Source: Ancylostoma caninum (Eukaryota > Nematoda > Chromadorea > Rhabditida > Ancylostomatidae). Taken from it: 64,000 bases of DNA. A program made the position numbers and the translations under genes. The stretch covers positions 310,001-374,000 of the forward strand of contig JBAJFG010000348.1 of the NCBI GenBank assembly GCA_037903475.1, given 5' to 3'. Shown here piece by piece: positions 46,677-57,205 of this stretch; the stretch's first letter is position 1; each line of letters begins with the position of its first letter. The notes beneath the pieces are model-generated. The model made no database searches and had not been told where the DNA came from. It was given only the letters and a program-made list of their open reading frames with translations.

Positions 46677-48263
46677 CACTGCGGTTCATATTCACAACTA
46701 TACGATCACTTTGTTTTTTGCAGCTGTATGTCATGCAGCAATATTGGAATTTTTCTTCAGTTGGCAATAGATTCAGCAGACAAAATAACCATGGAGCACA
46801 AATTTCTACCGCACACTCATCTGCTAAGTTTTAAAATGCGGTATGACCTTTTTTCCCACGTTTCATATCTATACGACCACTAACGAATAATGAAAATTGA
46901 TGAAAGTTTGTCGCCCCTGCTTGGGTGTACAAGGATGGCAAATGGTGGGTTTCACATTTTTCACACTATCCTTCGCGGTACATCCGTAAGCACTGAACAG
47001 AAAGCTCACTTCCGGCCTCTGAACGATGCAGTACTAAGTGTTTGAGCCATCAGGATGAAGAGTGGTTCTACTCACTTTCTCGTTTCCCTTATTTGCAAAA
47101 TTCTGATGGATACAACAAGAAGAAGGATAACAGAAGCCGAAACATCCCACGGCTCATGACGAGAGGAAGATCTGCATTAAAGTGTCCAACAGTTGCTTGT
47201 GGCTTAACCAGATCCGAGCAGAACTGGAGCTCCCTGTCTCAAACAGCATGGTGTGGAGAGCGCTACTCCGCAACGGAAATGTTGTAGGAGTAACTACGAA
47301 GAACGCTCCACGTGATTTTTCTTTAAGAGACAACTCAGCAAAGATTCGCTCGACGGAACATGACCACAGTTTGGAGCAAACCGGTGATAATTTTCCGAGC
47401 CAGAGTAGTACAAAAGAAGCTTTGAGAAATGCTTTCACGTCATCTCCACACATGAGCAAAAGTTCAATTTGGATGGATCTGACGACATGATAAGCTAGTA
47501 AAAGGATTTGCAAAAGAACCCCACCACCTTCAGTCGCCGCAACTTTGGAGGAGGATCATCGATGGTTTGGAGTGACTTTTCTGCCAGGATCAGACTAGAG
47601 ATAGCCTTCGTGTTGGGACCCATGGACTCGATGAAGTACCAGGACACTACATAAACACTCATTGCCATTTTTGAGGGATATCGTCGACAGAAGTATGCCT
47701 TCCCGAAGGTTAACGTCGAAGTGCATGCCAGGCAGGCAACCAAGAGCTGGATTTAGAGAACAGAGCGGGCGTCACGGATTGGCTCACATGGAGCCCGGAC
47801 TTGAACTCAATGGAGAATTTGTCGAGCATTCTAGCACAAAGGGTATACCGCAATCATGGCCAATTTCAGGCGATTTGTGACCTGAAGACCACAATCATCG
47901 ACGCGGGGGAAGATGTAGAGAGCGATTTCCTGAAGAATCTGATGAGCAGTATGCTGAGTCGCCCATTGAAGTGGTTTCCAACCCTAGAAGGACGATAGCC
48001 TATTAAATTTGCTGGAAATGGTGTTGTTTCATTGCTAGATTTTAAGGAAATTGAATTGTTCACGAGTGGTCCTATAGTTATGAAACGTTGAGAAAATTGA
48101 TAAATTCGAAATAGAAAGTTACGAAAAAACCAGCGCAATGGAAATTGGTACTCAGAGGTTATTCTTATCTCTGAACCTGATGGATGGAACAGAAAAGTCT
48201 TTCTTGGCTGCATCTTTCAGTACTGCAAAAAATAGGGTCGCCGTATAGTTATGAAACGCAGTG
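46677..48263 (+). mobile_element. Tc1-like transposon with doubled end sites
   Basis: A 1587-bp element flanked by TA (46675-46676, 48264-48265). The outer ends read CACTGCGKTTCATA. A second related site lies about 180 bp inside each end: ACGTTTCATATCTATACGAC at 46859, and its inverse at about 48063-48087. The two sites at each end point the same way, giving the IR/DR architecture known from Tc3 and Sleeping Beauty-type elements. It encloses a + strand Tc1-like transposase relic. Confidence 0.88.
47130..47998 (+). pseudogene. Tc1-like transposase pseudogene
   Basis: Tc1-type transposases excise and integrate DNA at TA through a DD34E catalytic triad. The bipartite DNA-binding part is visible at 47182-47290 (LNQIRAELELPVSNSMVWRA, then LLRNGNVVGVTTKNAPR). 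The core then appears in shifting frames: QKFNLDGSDD near 47460, RNFGGGSSMVW near 47540, LTWSPDLNSMENL near 47805, and LKTTIIDAGEDVE...NLMSSM at 47880-47960. The first two catalytic Asp positions appear replaced (His before EQKF, and Val in the QQDN-equivalent VNVEVH), while the final Glu of SPDLN..EN remains. Frameshifts and lost residues make it nonfunctional. Confidence 0.85.
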
Positions 48264-48635
48264 TAGTAGCAGAATTAGTCAATGGGCTGTATTCACTCCA
48301 CTTCAACCATCGCAAGATAAGGGATCAAATAACTGATGTTGCAGAAGTGTAAAAGTAGCAAAACTTATAAACTCCTGCAAGCTACGTTGATTGGACCAAT
48401 ATCGTTCCAAAGACAAAGCTAACCTTCATAAATGCCGTGGGAATTCCGAATCTGTGAGGAGCGGAATGAATGACATAGATAATCTTCATATTTCAGTTCT
48501 AACTATGTGGTGTTTCATTGGAACATATAAACAAAATCAACTCATTACTATAAGAAGAAATAATTCGGCGTATACATAATTACAAGAACCAAGCGTATGA
48601 AATAAGCGAGTATGGCGTTACCAAGAAAATAAATA

Positions 48636-49179
48636 CAGGGGGGGCCATAAGTTATTGTACAACGTTTGCTCATTTATTTCTCCACCAGCAACACATGGAT
48701 TATCCTGCTCTTTTCGCTGCCGGATAGAGCAGGGATCAAAGTATCTTACAGTTAAAACCCGGTTTCCCGGGAGAGTTTTGCTTTGGAGCAGTTGGACTTA
48801 GAACAGGTTTTTGAAAAAAGCGGGTTGATGTGGAAATTTTTTACGAAAAATCCACCAAATCTCTAAAGTGTGGTGTACTGCTTAGATGCATCTTAAAGAG
48901 CAAAGAATGCTCTTTCTAAAAATATCAAACTGTTTTTGTGGCTGTTTTGCTCGGAAATTGCGGGCAGAGTTAGTGCATTTTGCGGCACCGAAAGTCTGCA
49001 ATGAATGTTTCCGATAAACTTTTTTCGTTATCTTGGAAGTATCCAGGAGGTTTTTGTGATCAAAAGATAGAGCAAATCCAGCTCTATTAAACAGTGCCTA
49101 GTGCGGCAAAAAATATTTTACTACTGCGGAGAAATGGGCCAGCAAACGTTGTACAATAACTTATGGCCCCCCCCCCCTG
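48636..49179. mobile_element. Tc1/mariner-type MITE, 544 bp
   Basis: Terminal repeats of about 38 bp beginning CAGGGGGGGCCATAAGTTAT (the poly-G length differs between ends), flanked by TA (48634-48635, 49180-49181). There is no transposase frame. The arms stay similar past the termini (CATTTCTCC-type stretch). Confidence 0.85.
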
Positions 49180-49181
49180 TA

Positions 49182-50404
49182 TATGAAAATAAAGAACTGA
49201 ATAAATATGAAGTTCAAGGACCATGCCATGTTTGTGGAGGTAGAGGCTGGTGGACACATTTTCATACATTAATGCTCACGTTTTCAAAGAAATAGCATCG
49301 CTGTAACATTTAATGGAATTGCAATTATGACTCTGCTATTCAACTGAATCACAGTTAAACTTCGAGATGGAGCATTCAATCGATGTCTTCGTAATAGGAG
49401 CGACCAAAATACTTCGAAAAGCCAACAGCTCTACCAAAAAAAAAAGACTTATGTAATCTTTTCACAGAAACTGCGAACCGTGTTAGAAGATATGCTCTGG
49501 GTAATAAGCAACTCAGTGGGTTGATAGTTTACCCTTACCCTTGCTTTTCCGTTTTCAGTGGTAAAAGCAAGTGACAGCGATGCCTAGAAAAAGGAGCAAA
49601 TGGGTCTTGATCACACATTATTCTTCAACATTGTTTGTTCTGTCCCTATAATGCTGCAAAATGAACATTTTTCAATTCTTCTGTAACAGCGTTATTAGTT
49701 TTACATTTCCCGTCGTTTTTCATTAAAGTGCCGTGAGGCAACATCTCATTGCTTGCCCACCTTTCATTTCAAAACCATTTCCGCGCGTCCTCGATTTTTC
49801 TCCGCTGACTTTCCACGCAAATTCCCTGTGCGAATTGTACTTCCTACCAAGGCTGCTTTGATATTACCCTGTTCGCTCTCTTCTTCACACTATGAGAATT
49901 TACCTTTTACCATTTGAGCACTTTAAAAGGAGAAGTGTGCAAAGTTGAAAATATTAGTGTATTTCAACATCCACTCCGTTCACAGAAGCACCTTTAGTTC
50001 AGTGTTCATAATTGGCTCCCTGGGCTTGATGTTAGGTGTATTCTAAAAGAAAATTTTCATGCGAACCTAACAATTTCTGAAGGTCCAGTCGCCCACCACC
50101 TTACCACACCAATTTCTCTCACCGCATGTCTGCAGACGCATCCATGTTCATTTTCTTGGCAAGAAGCATATTTTATTTAACTTCATCTTAGTTAAATGAT
50201 ATGCTAAATATCAGGAATGAGCAAGACACCATCAAACATAGACAAAACAAACCAGAAAAAATTGAAACAAAACAGCGAACATCAACGCTTGCACTAAAAT
50301 TTTATGCCTCAAATGAAATGAGTATTCCTGCAATCCACAGAGCTTCTCTTTGCGGTGACTTTATTGTGGGCTTACTCTGCCACTGCCATCTATGTACGTA
50401 CATA
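49182..50404. other. Intergenic, no supportable gene
   Basis: Nothing was recognised. Confidence 0.45.
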
Positions 50405-50634
50405 CAGTACCGGCCAAAATTATATAGCCTTCTCAACTTTCCTCCATAACTTTTGTTAGCGTAAATCTTGACTGGACGTGAAGCCATGAAGTCAAATTTT
50501 TATGATAGTTGTAGCGACTCAAAATTCGTTGGAGTTAAAAATCTGAACTTCAAGGCTTCACCTTAAGCCGAGCTTTGCGTTAACAGAGGTTATGGAGGAA
50601 AATTGAAGAGGCTATATAATTTTGGCCGGCACTG
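50405..50634. mobile_element. Tc1-family MITE, 230 bp
   Basis: The ends CAGTACCGGCCAAAATTATA and, inverted, CAGTGCCGGCCAAAATTATA match the Tc1-type start CAGT..GGCCAAAA. Arms of about 55 bp are nearly complementary, with TA on both sides (50403-50404, 50635-50636). The element is noncoding and could be mobilised in trans by a Tc1-like transposase. Confidence 0.88.
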
Positions 50635-51564
50635 TATGAGCATATGAATAGATAAATACTAGGGAACTTTTAATGACGTCACTTCCTGAACGACATATAT
50701 TTCCATTGGGCGCTAGGATTCCTAAAACTTAGGATTCTGACGTTTAGCTGACCCTCTCTCCCGCCCATCCTCCCACCTCCCTCCCAAGAAAATATATACT
50801 CATCATTGGTTTCGGAAAGTACGTTTTTTTAAACTACTGAATTGCTAAGACACTGCAAAAAAAGCTCGATGAGTTAAAGCTCTGAAGGACAGAAATACTG
50901 ATGCGATAAGAGTCCAAAAATCAAAGCAATGAGTCAACCAAAACTAAACACTCTTAGGTGCACATTTTCAAGACATCTTCCACAGTTGATGACGAAATGG
51001 CTTGCGGAAAATGTGCTTGATAAAAGTGAAGGATGAACAATACTAGATTTTGCATCGAATTCATCCACACTTTTTTTTAAATGAAGTTAAACATATGGAG
51101 CATTTATAAGTGACAATTTACAAACACCACTGAAATGCGTCTTTGAAAAAACAATAGTAAAATGAAAAACTAGCACAGTCATTCCAAGGAAGTTGCCCAC
51201 CTTCTCCGAGGAATGGTGCAGGAAACTGAAGTTATATGGTAGGATTGCATAGCTTGTAAGAGTAATAGAACAAGCAAATCCAAAGAGATGAGATCAGAAC
51301 CGAACGTTTTCGAGGAGCCTGTTCCTCCTACTTGTCGCCAAATTCGCGGACATTGCTGCTTATCTACGTATGTATGTTCCACATAAACAACACATATTCC
51401 TTAGATTGTTCTGTAAGTCACTTTACTGTCTTGCTTTCACTCTGAATCAGACGCTATTTATCTACCCTTTATCGTTGTTGTACCTGACAAAATTTACAGT
51501 AGATATTCAACAAACCGCGATCTCAACAGGACACCAATAATTCCAGTCCCAATCCCTACTGGGC
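50635..51564. other. Upstream region of elongase B, no gene seen
   Basis: A polypyrimidine/CCTCCC stretch lies at about 50753-50790. A weak trans-splice-like acceptor (AATTCCAG) ends at 51546, 18 nt before the elongase B start. No TATA-type promoter can be assigned. Confidence 0.4.
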
Positions 51565-54500
51565 ATGGATTTTATACGAGAACTGAACACATTTGAGGTT
51601 TATCACAAAAATAGTTCTGTGACACATGCTTCACCGCCTTACGAGAATGCCTACAGATACAAGTAAGTTTACAATTGATTTCATGACTTCTGCGACTAAA
51701 AATACCTCGTAACAGATATGCTCTGCCAATGGAACGCCTCAGCTGTATTCGGTGGTGGACCGTGGAAGTTTTTCAACGCCATTGGTATCACGGCATCACC
51801 ATTTCATTCGTGTACTTTTTTACCATTAAAGGCGAGTCGTTTCAATACCGAACCCTTCCACTGGACCAAACTTCTGCTAATAATATTTAGCTATACAAAA
51901 GGCTATGGAGAAACGAGAGGCCTTCTCACTTAGAACAACATTATTCCTATGGAATGCTTCACTGGCAGCATTCAGCATAGTTGGATTGGTTAGATTTTCT
52001 GAGGTTCGTTATCTCTTACACAGTGATCAGCTGGCACTTATATGATTGTAGATGATTTTTTAACCCAAAGATGAACAAACCTGAGTCCAAGTTGGCATTG
52101 CTTGTTCATTTCAGCCAAACTTATCTTTCAAATTTTCTCTTATTCGAATGAGTGAATTCCGAACAATATCAACAGTTTGTTGACAATACTAGTGAAAAAG
52201 TAGCTTAGAAGTTGGGCTTCCTTTTTTTTCTTTTTTGTTTAGGTTTCTTACAATTGCGATACTATAACTTTTCGAGATAACTAAGCAAGCGTATAATAGC
52301 ATTTTTCGAGTTTTTCGGTTGATTCTGATGTAATTCTTCTAAAAAGTAATGCTGGAGCCCTGATCAAACCAGAAATTTCTCGACCAAGTTCTGGCATTTT
52401 TCTGCCAGCTCCAGCAAGAAAGTCTCAAAAATCATAAGAATTCTGCTTGAATGTGCGTTTTTCTGCTTTCTAGCCTTTTGAGGTGAGTTACTTCAATGAA
52501 AACAATGAAATCGTATTACCCGAATATTCCATCGAAACTATACGCTCGAACATCACTTTACCTTTGCTGCGTAAACTTGAGGGTACAGAGCCTTAATGTA
52601 CGTAGATACCTTGCAGGATAGAGGGATCCCTTCGAAATACCTAACAATATGTAAGTCAGATATGTAGGCGGAAGGTGCAAGTCCAAGAGCGGAAATGACT
52701 TTGGATCATCCGGAAAATTCCGAGCTCTTTCAAATTTGAGCATGCTAGGAATTTTTGGCAATTCCAGAGGAAATGCCGCTTCAGCTGTTATCATGATTAT
52801 TCACACTGATATTATCGTTAACACCATCGAATCAGATGCTAGTTCAAAAATGCTAGACGGAAAGGAAAATTATTGCTGGTTTATATTGCGTTCCGCCTTG
52901 TTGGCATTTATGAAAACACGCTGAGTTTTCTTTTTCAAGGACATTTTTCAAACAATCTATAAATACGGACTGCTCAAATCGTTGTGTCTTCCCAGTAGAA
53001 CCGATGATGTCGCTGCTTTTTGGATTTTGTTGTTCACACTATCGAAGGTGAAGCTTCTAAGTTTCCACTTTCTTGCCCATTGCGATGATACAAAAGTTTG
53101 TAGGTTGTCGAGCTGGGAGACACGCTTTTCATTGTCTTGCGCAAGAAGCGTCTGATTTTCCTTCATTATTACCATCATGCTGCAGTTCTTATCTACGCAC
53201 TCCACTCAGGTATATATTTTCTATTATTTCTGACCACAAAAGATTGGAAAATATTTGCTGGAAACCAATCGTTGCAGCGGCCGAGCATTCGAATCCAGGG
53301 CGAACTTTCGTCTTCATGAACTACTTGGCCCACTCTTGCATGTACACATATTATGCGTTAGCCACGTTCGGAATACGGCTTCCACGATGGGTTTGTTCAC
53401 ACCCAATTATTCGATGACAGCATGATCCGCGACTCAAATGAAATTAGCAGGGTTGCAGTCATTTCTGAGCCGTGTCACCCGAAGAATAGGTAATACATAC
53501 ATCCACCATTGGTGAACTCAGTTATGCAGCACTGGTCCACACCCCCCCCCTTGTGCTAAAAAAAACTCAAATATTCCTAATCTCTTCGTAATCTCGCCAC
53601 ACTTTTGGCGCTTTGGTTGCCTGCGCATCCACACACCTCGTCCTCATTCTGTATCGATCATTTGGTGCGGCGCGCACGAGAGGGTCCACCTCACTGGAAT
53701 CCCCTTGAAATCAGAGCAATGCGAATACAACTTCAAGTATAACACAGCTGTGATGCAAAGTACTCATTTTCACAACTTTCATGTCTATTCAAGAGAGTTT
53801 TGTGGATGGATACGAACAAGAAGCAGATATAAAGTCGCGTTTTAAGGTGTATTGACCAAAAAAAAAACAGCTGATCCTCACATGTGCTAATAACATCTTA
53901 GAGTAGGCGATTACTGCGAAGGAACTGAAGAAATTGTGGTGGTCCTTTGCATCCCTCAAAAACCTTGTGAGAGGTTGTGTTTTGCAAATTTCGGTGTTAC
54001 GCAAAACCAGGCAAGATTTTCGCTCGAATTGATTCCTGTAGACTTTCCATTCACCTGTCAAACCCACTATATTGGGTTTTGACGAACCTACAGGGTGCGC
54101 GCGAATTATTGGCGCGTGGTTTTTTGAGCCCCAATCATTAAGGATTGAGTGAAATCACAAGTCATGTTATAGGTGTCCTTCCTTGAGCCATCTCTACCGT
54201 AGATATCAACTGGTTTCTCGAATGACCTTTTCCTGTGCCTACATGGGCTTCAGGAAATCTCCTGGTCGAATCGCTGGTGGCACGGGGTCGGTGACAGCGC
54301 GCTTCCTTCCAAGATTTTCCGAAGTAGACTTTAGAAAACTCCGACCATTCATGTATGATAGGTCACAGCTAAGTCTTAACTACAATGGGCTTACCGTTAA
54401 TTGGACCACCAAATGATTATCATGCCGAAAACAGGCGTTGAATCTAACAGACCGTTTTTGCTTTTTTTGCGAACTCGGGACTGCTAATCATCAGAAGAGC

Positions 54501-56456
54501 AAATATAGTAGTCGTTTCGGAACCATGGAAAACTCCCAATTCTGCCAGTAAAAAGTGGCTTTGCAAACTCGTTCGTCCCCAGTTTGCAAGGCAAAATTCG
54601 GTCAAAATTGGTTTCACGGATGATTTCCTGGAATTTTGGCCTGAAGGGATTGTCCACGTAACTCACTTCATTGGCATTCTTATGAGCTCCGCTTTGGATA
54701 TGTTAGTGAACAAGGTCTGTAGTACTAAATAGGATAGGAACAGACTGGCTGAAGTTCGTTCCTGAAGAATCCTGAAAATTTCTTCTGGAATAACACTAGC
54801 GTGTCAAGGGTGGTCTGAGCTGAAAGCTTCTCCAAGTCTCTACAGACCCGGAAAGAGGTCACAAGGCAAATTTGCTGTTACTTACGGTAGGTATTGCTCC
54901 ACCAAACATACCCAAAGAACGGCCTATGAATTCGCTCAATCCTTAATGATTGGGGCTCAAAAAACCACGCGCCAATAATTCGCGCGCACCCTGTAGGCAT
55001 TGCTTAGGTGTTCTATATTTAGAGTGCTCTTAGTCAGAAGCATGTGTATTATCATGCCAAACGCTGCTGCTATACTCCTCGAGGAATTTAGAATTTATGG
55101 TCGCAGCGGCCGCTGGTTTTGATGCGTTTATTGCCTCGACAGTGAATATAGCACCAGCGACGCCCCACCCACGGTCGATACGTATCAAAACCAGTGCCTC
55201 CACCGCCGCAGCGACTGAAAGCGCTCCACTCATCGGAGAGTAAAGCAGCAGGATAATAAAACCGTCTAAAACATAGTTCTCAGCGTTTTCTAAAAAACTC
55301 CTCAACATTTCAATGGCATTTCAAACTTTCCTCCAAATGCTTTTGTACAAGAGTATGGGAGGTAATTTCTTCTAGAAAATTTCTTTTCACTGAATGTGTC
55401 ATGCCGAAAGCGAAGAACCTTGACGCGATGTGCGACCGAATAGTTTACAACATTCTCAGAAAACAGCGTCGTGAACTCAACTATGCTAGCCGCAGCAACT
55501 GCTTTCATGTTCGCCGAAGAATAAAGCGAAAAAAAAGAGACAAATGTTGGAGGATAGATCCACATAGATTGTGGACATGTGGACATGCTTAACCTACACC
55601 ATTCTAACATTACACGACGGACATCAGATGCTCATCCAAAGTGTTCCATCAGCTGATGCTGTGAGGATAGCTCTACGTGTTTCGCTTCAACAATCTGATC
55701 AAGAAAAAAGAGAAAAAATTAAAAAAGCACCAGTGCATAGTATCCGCTTCGAGACCTAAACTCATAGGGAAACTAAATATAATATAAGGTGTACGCCATC
55801 CCTTGCACCGTCTTACAGCAATCGTTTCCTTCATTATCCATTATAAAGACAGAAAGCGCTTAATTTCCGTCTGACCAACTTGCCAGGGATGCACTTAAGA
55901 AAGTAAACCAGAATAAACGCCAATCGTTCACGCTAAGTTCAGAATTTCTCCTGCAGCCAAAATTAATTTAACGTTACTGTTATTTGTTTTTTTTTCTCTC
56001 AAGGTCTGTTACAATCTAATTATTGATGATGCTAGCAGGAATTGCGGCTCACCATCTTGTTGTTTTAAATTAATAAACTAATTTGCTGGATTTGGCACAA
56101 AAAAAACCAAGCAGCACTAGCAGCGACAGCCAGCCTCAGCACTATTGCCACCTAATAGTATTTCAGGTGTCGATGAGCGTCACAACCGTACAAACAGTAC
56201 AAATGCTAGCTGGCGTGACCATAACATTCGTGGTGTACAAAGTCAAAACCGAATCTTGGATGCCGTGAGTTCATAGAGGCTCTTAATCCACATCTCTATG
56301 TTCGCGTGAATAATGGAGAGACTTTTCAGCTGCCAACAATCAATGGGGAACCTGTACCTCGCGATGATCCTCTATGCCACATTCGCTGTGTTATTCTTGC
56401 AATTCTTCTACAGGGCATACATTGTGAAAACTCTGAAAAAGTCAAAAACTGAGTAG
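51565..56456 (+). CDS. elo-5/6-like: Very-long-chain fatty acid elongase, paralog B
   Basis: Tandem paralog of the elongase at 33954-42923, with the same predicted ER condensing reaction. Eight exons: 51565-51662, 51716-51831, 51891-52003, 52940-53047, 53104-53209, 53278-53390, 56167-56264, 56330-56456, giving 292 residues. Exons 2-7 have exactly the same lengths as in A (116, 113, 108, 106, 113, 98 nt) and identical phases. Exons 1 and 8 are slightly longer. Signatures: KVVELGDT, HYYHH at 166-170, N195...H199..MYTYY, and VQTVQM. The tail is basic (TLKKSKTE). Intron 2 starts with GC instead of GT (AAAG|GCGAGT); using a nearby GT would shift the frame into a stop. Intron 6 (2.8 kb) carries a transposon. 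All core residues remain, so it should be active. In C. elegans elo-5 and elo-6 are also neighbours (from memory), which supports the subgroup assignment. Confidence 0.93.
51832..51890 (+). other. GC-AG intron (intron 2 of elongase B)
   Basis: 59-nt intron with donor AAAG|GCGAGT and acceptor ATATTTAG. The equivalent donor in paralog A is AAAG|GTTAGT, so the T to C change arose after, or was lost from one copy since, the duplication. The otherwise strong donor context is typical of tolerated GC donors. Confidence 0.85.
52004..52939 (+). other. Intron 3 of elongase B, 0.9 kb
   Basis: No repeat or nested gene was recognised. Confidence 0.6.
53605..53700. repeat. Dispersed repeat with a TGCGCATCC core
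   Basis: GGTTGCCTGCGCATCCAC, CTCATTCTGTATCGATCATT and a GAGAGGGTCC end follow the same order as in the copy at 9695-9850. It lies in intron 6 of elongase B and follows a poly-C tract (about 53541-53549). Confidence 0.45.
54091..54993. mobile_element. Nonautonomous Tc1/mariner-type element, 903 bp
   Basis: About 60 bp of each end are virtually identical inverted repeats, starting CAGGGTGCGCGCGAATTATT, and the element is flanked by TA (54089-54090, 54994-54995). No transposase is encoded; internal frames (54183-54416 + and 54666-54484 -) are unrecognised. It sits in intron 6 of elongase B. The near-perfect termini suggest relatively recent insertion. Confidence 0.88.
55020..55770. other. Unassigned GC-richer block in intron 6 of elongase B
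   Basis: On the - strand, 55308-55030 reads an Ala/Val/Ile-rich frame ([20 protein letters not shown]), and 55610-55302 reads another. On the + strand, 55401-55592 reads a basic frame with [20 protein letters not shown]. Both strands being open suggests composition effects, but a nested gene or transposon relic is possible. No family was recognised. Confidence 0.3.
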
Positions 56457-56493
56457 AATTTATCTATAGCACTGAGTAGAATTTATCTATAGC
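56448..56493 (+). repeat. Perfect 23-bp tandem duplication over the elongase B stop
   Basis: 56448-56470 is repeated exactly at 56471-56493. The unit contains the last codons and TAG of elongase B, so a second in-register ACTGAGTAG lies in the 3' UTR. The protein is not altered. Confidence 0.93.
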
Positions 56494-56579
56494 AACCCAT
56501 TCTGTGACAAAAAAAAAACTTTTCCGTGAACTAGTAGGCGCAGTTCCTCTAGAAAAAAAAGCGAGAGTAAATGGTATGG

Positions 56580-56585
56580 AATAAA
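56580..56585 (+). promoter_or_regulatory. Polyadenylation signal AATAAA of elongase B
   Basis: Canonical hexamer 124 nt downstream of the stop codon. Confidence 0.55.
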
Positions 56586-57005
56586 GGTTACAGCTTAACT
56601 TTCTATTCCCTTCATCCAAAAAAAAGTATCGAAAGGTTGGTCATCCTATGGGACCTGTTTATTAAAAGCAATTTACTTGCAGCAAGTGCATTTCGAAATT
56701 TTATTTATTTTTATTTATATTATTATTATATTTTTATTTTTATTTTTTCCTTGACATACTAGAAATGACATCACATGGTAGTATGAATTCTCGACACTAG
56801 TGCAGCTATCTAGTTTCAAGTTCCTGGTTGCAAATTGAATTTCATCGCAGGTCATTAAGTAGCTACATGGCGAATAAATTGTCATGGGTGCGGTTCTGAT
56901 CCACAGAGTTCAGTTAAAAGTCGAAACAAGGGGTGTACAAATGTCTGCATCTTGAAGTCGGTGCTAATCCTTATTGCCCATCAAAAAGCACTGCTGCATC
57001 ACCTA

Positions 57006-57203
57006 CAGGAAGCTCCAAATGTCCGCAGTCAAGAGGGCGTGGCCACGGCGCGGCTCCTTGATCAGACACAGGCGCTCTCTATGCTGCCTCTGGCTTCTCT
57101 GACTCTGCAGCCAACCAGTGGCAGCATGCCGAGCGCCTGTGTCTCTGTCTAAAGCCGCGTCGTGGCCACGTCCCTCTTGACTGCGGACATTTGGAGCTTC
57201 CTG
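57006..57203. mobile_element. Tc1/mariner-type MITE, 198 bp
   Basis: Arms of about 45 bp (CAGGAAGCTCCAAATGTCCG at each end, inverted), flanked by TA (57004-57005, 57204-57205). The interior also pairs (CGTGGCCACG in both arms), giving a near-complete hairpin. It is noncoding; the frames on both strands just read the arms. Confidence 0.88.
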
Positions 57204-57205
57204 TA

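Noticed and set aside
47154..47513. 119-codon - strand ORF
   Set aside because: Shadow frame of the Tc1-like transposase relic on the + strand.
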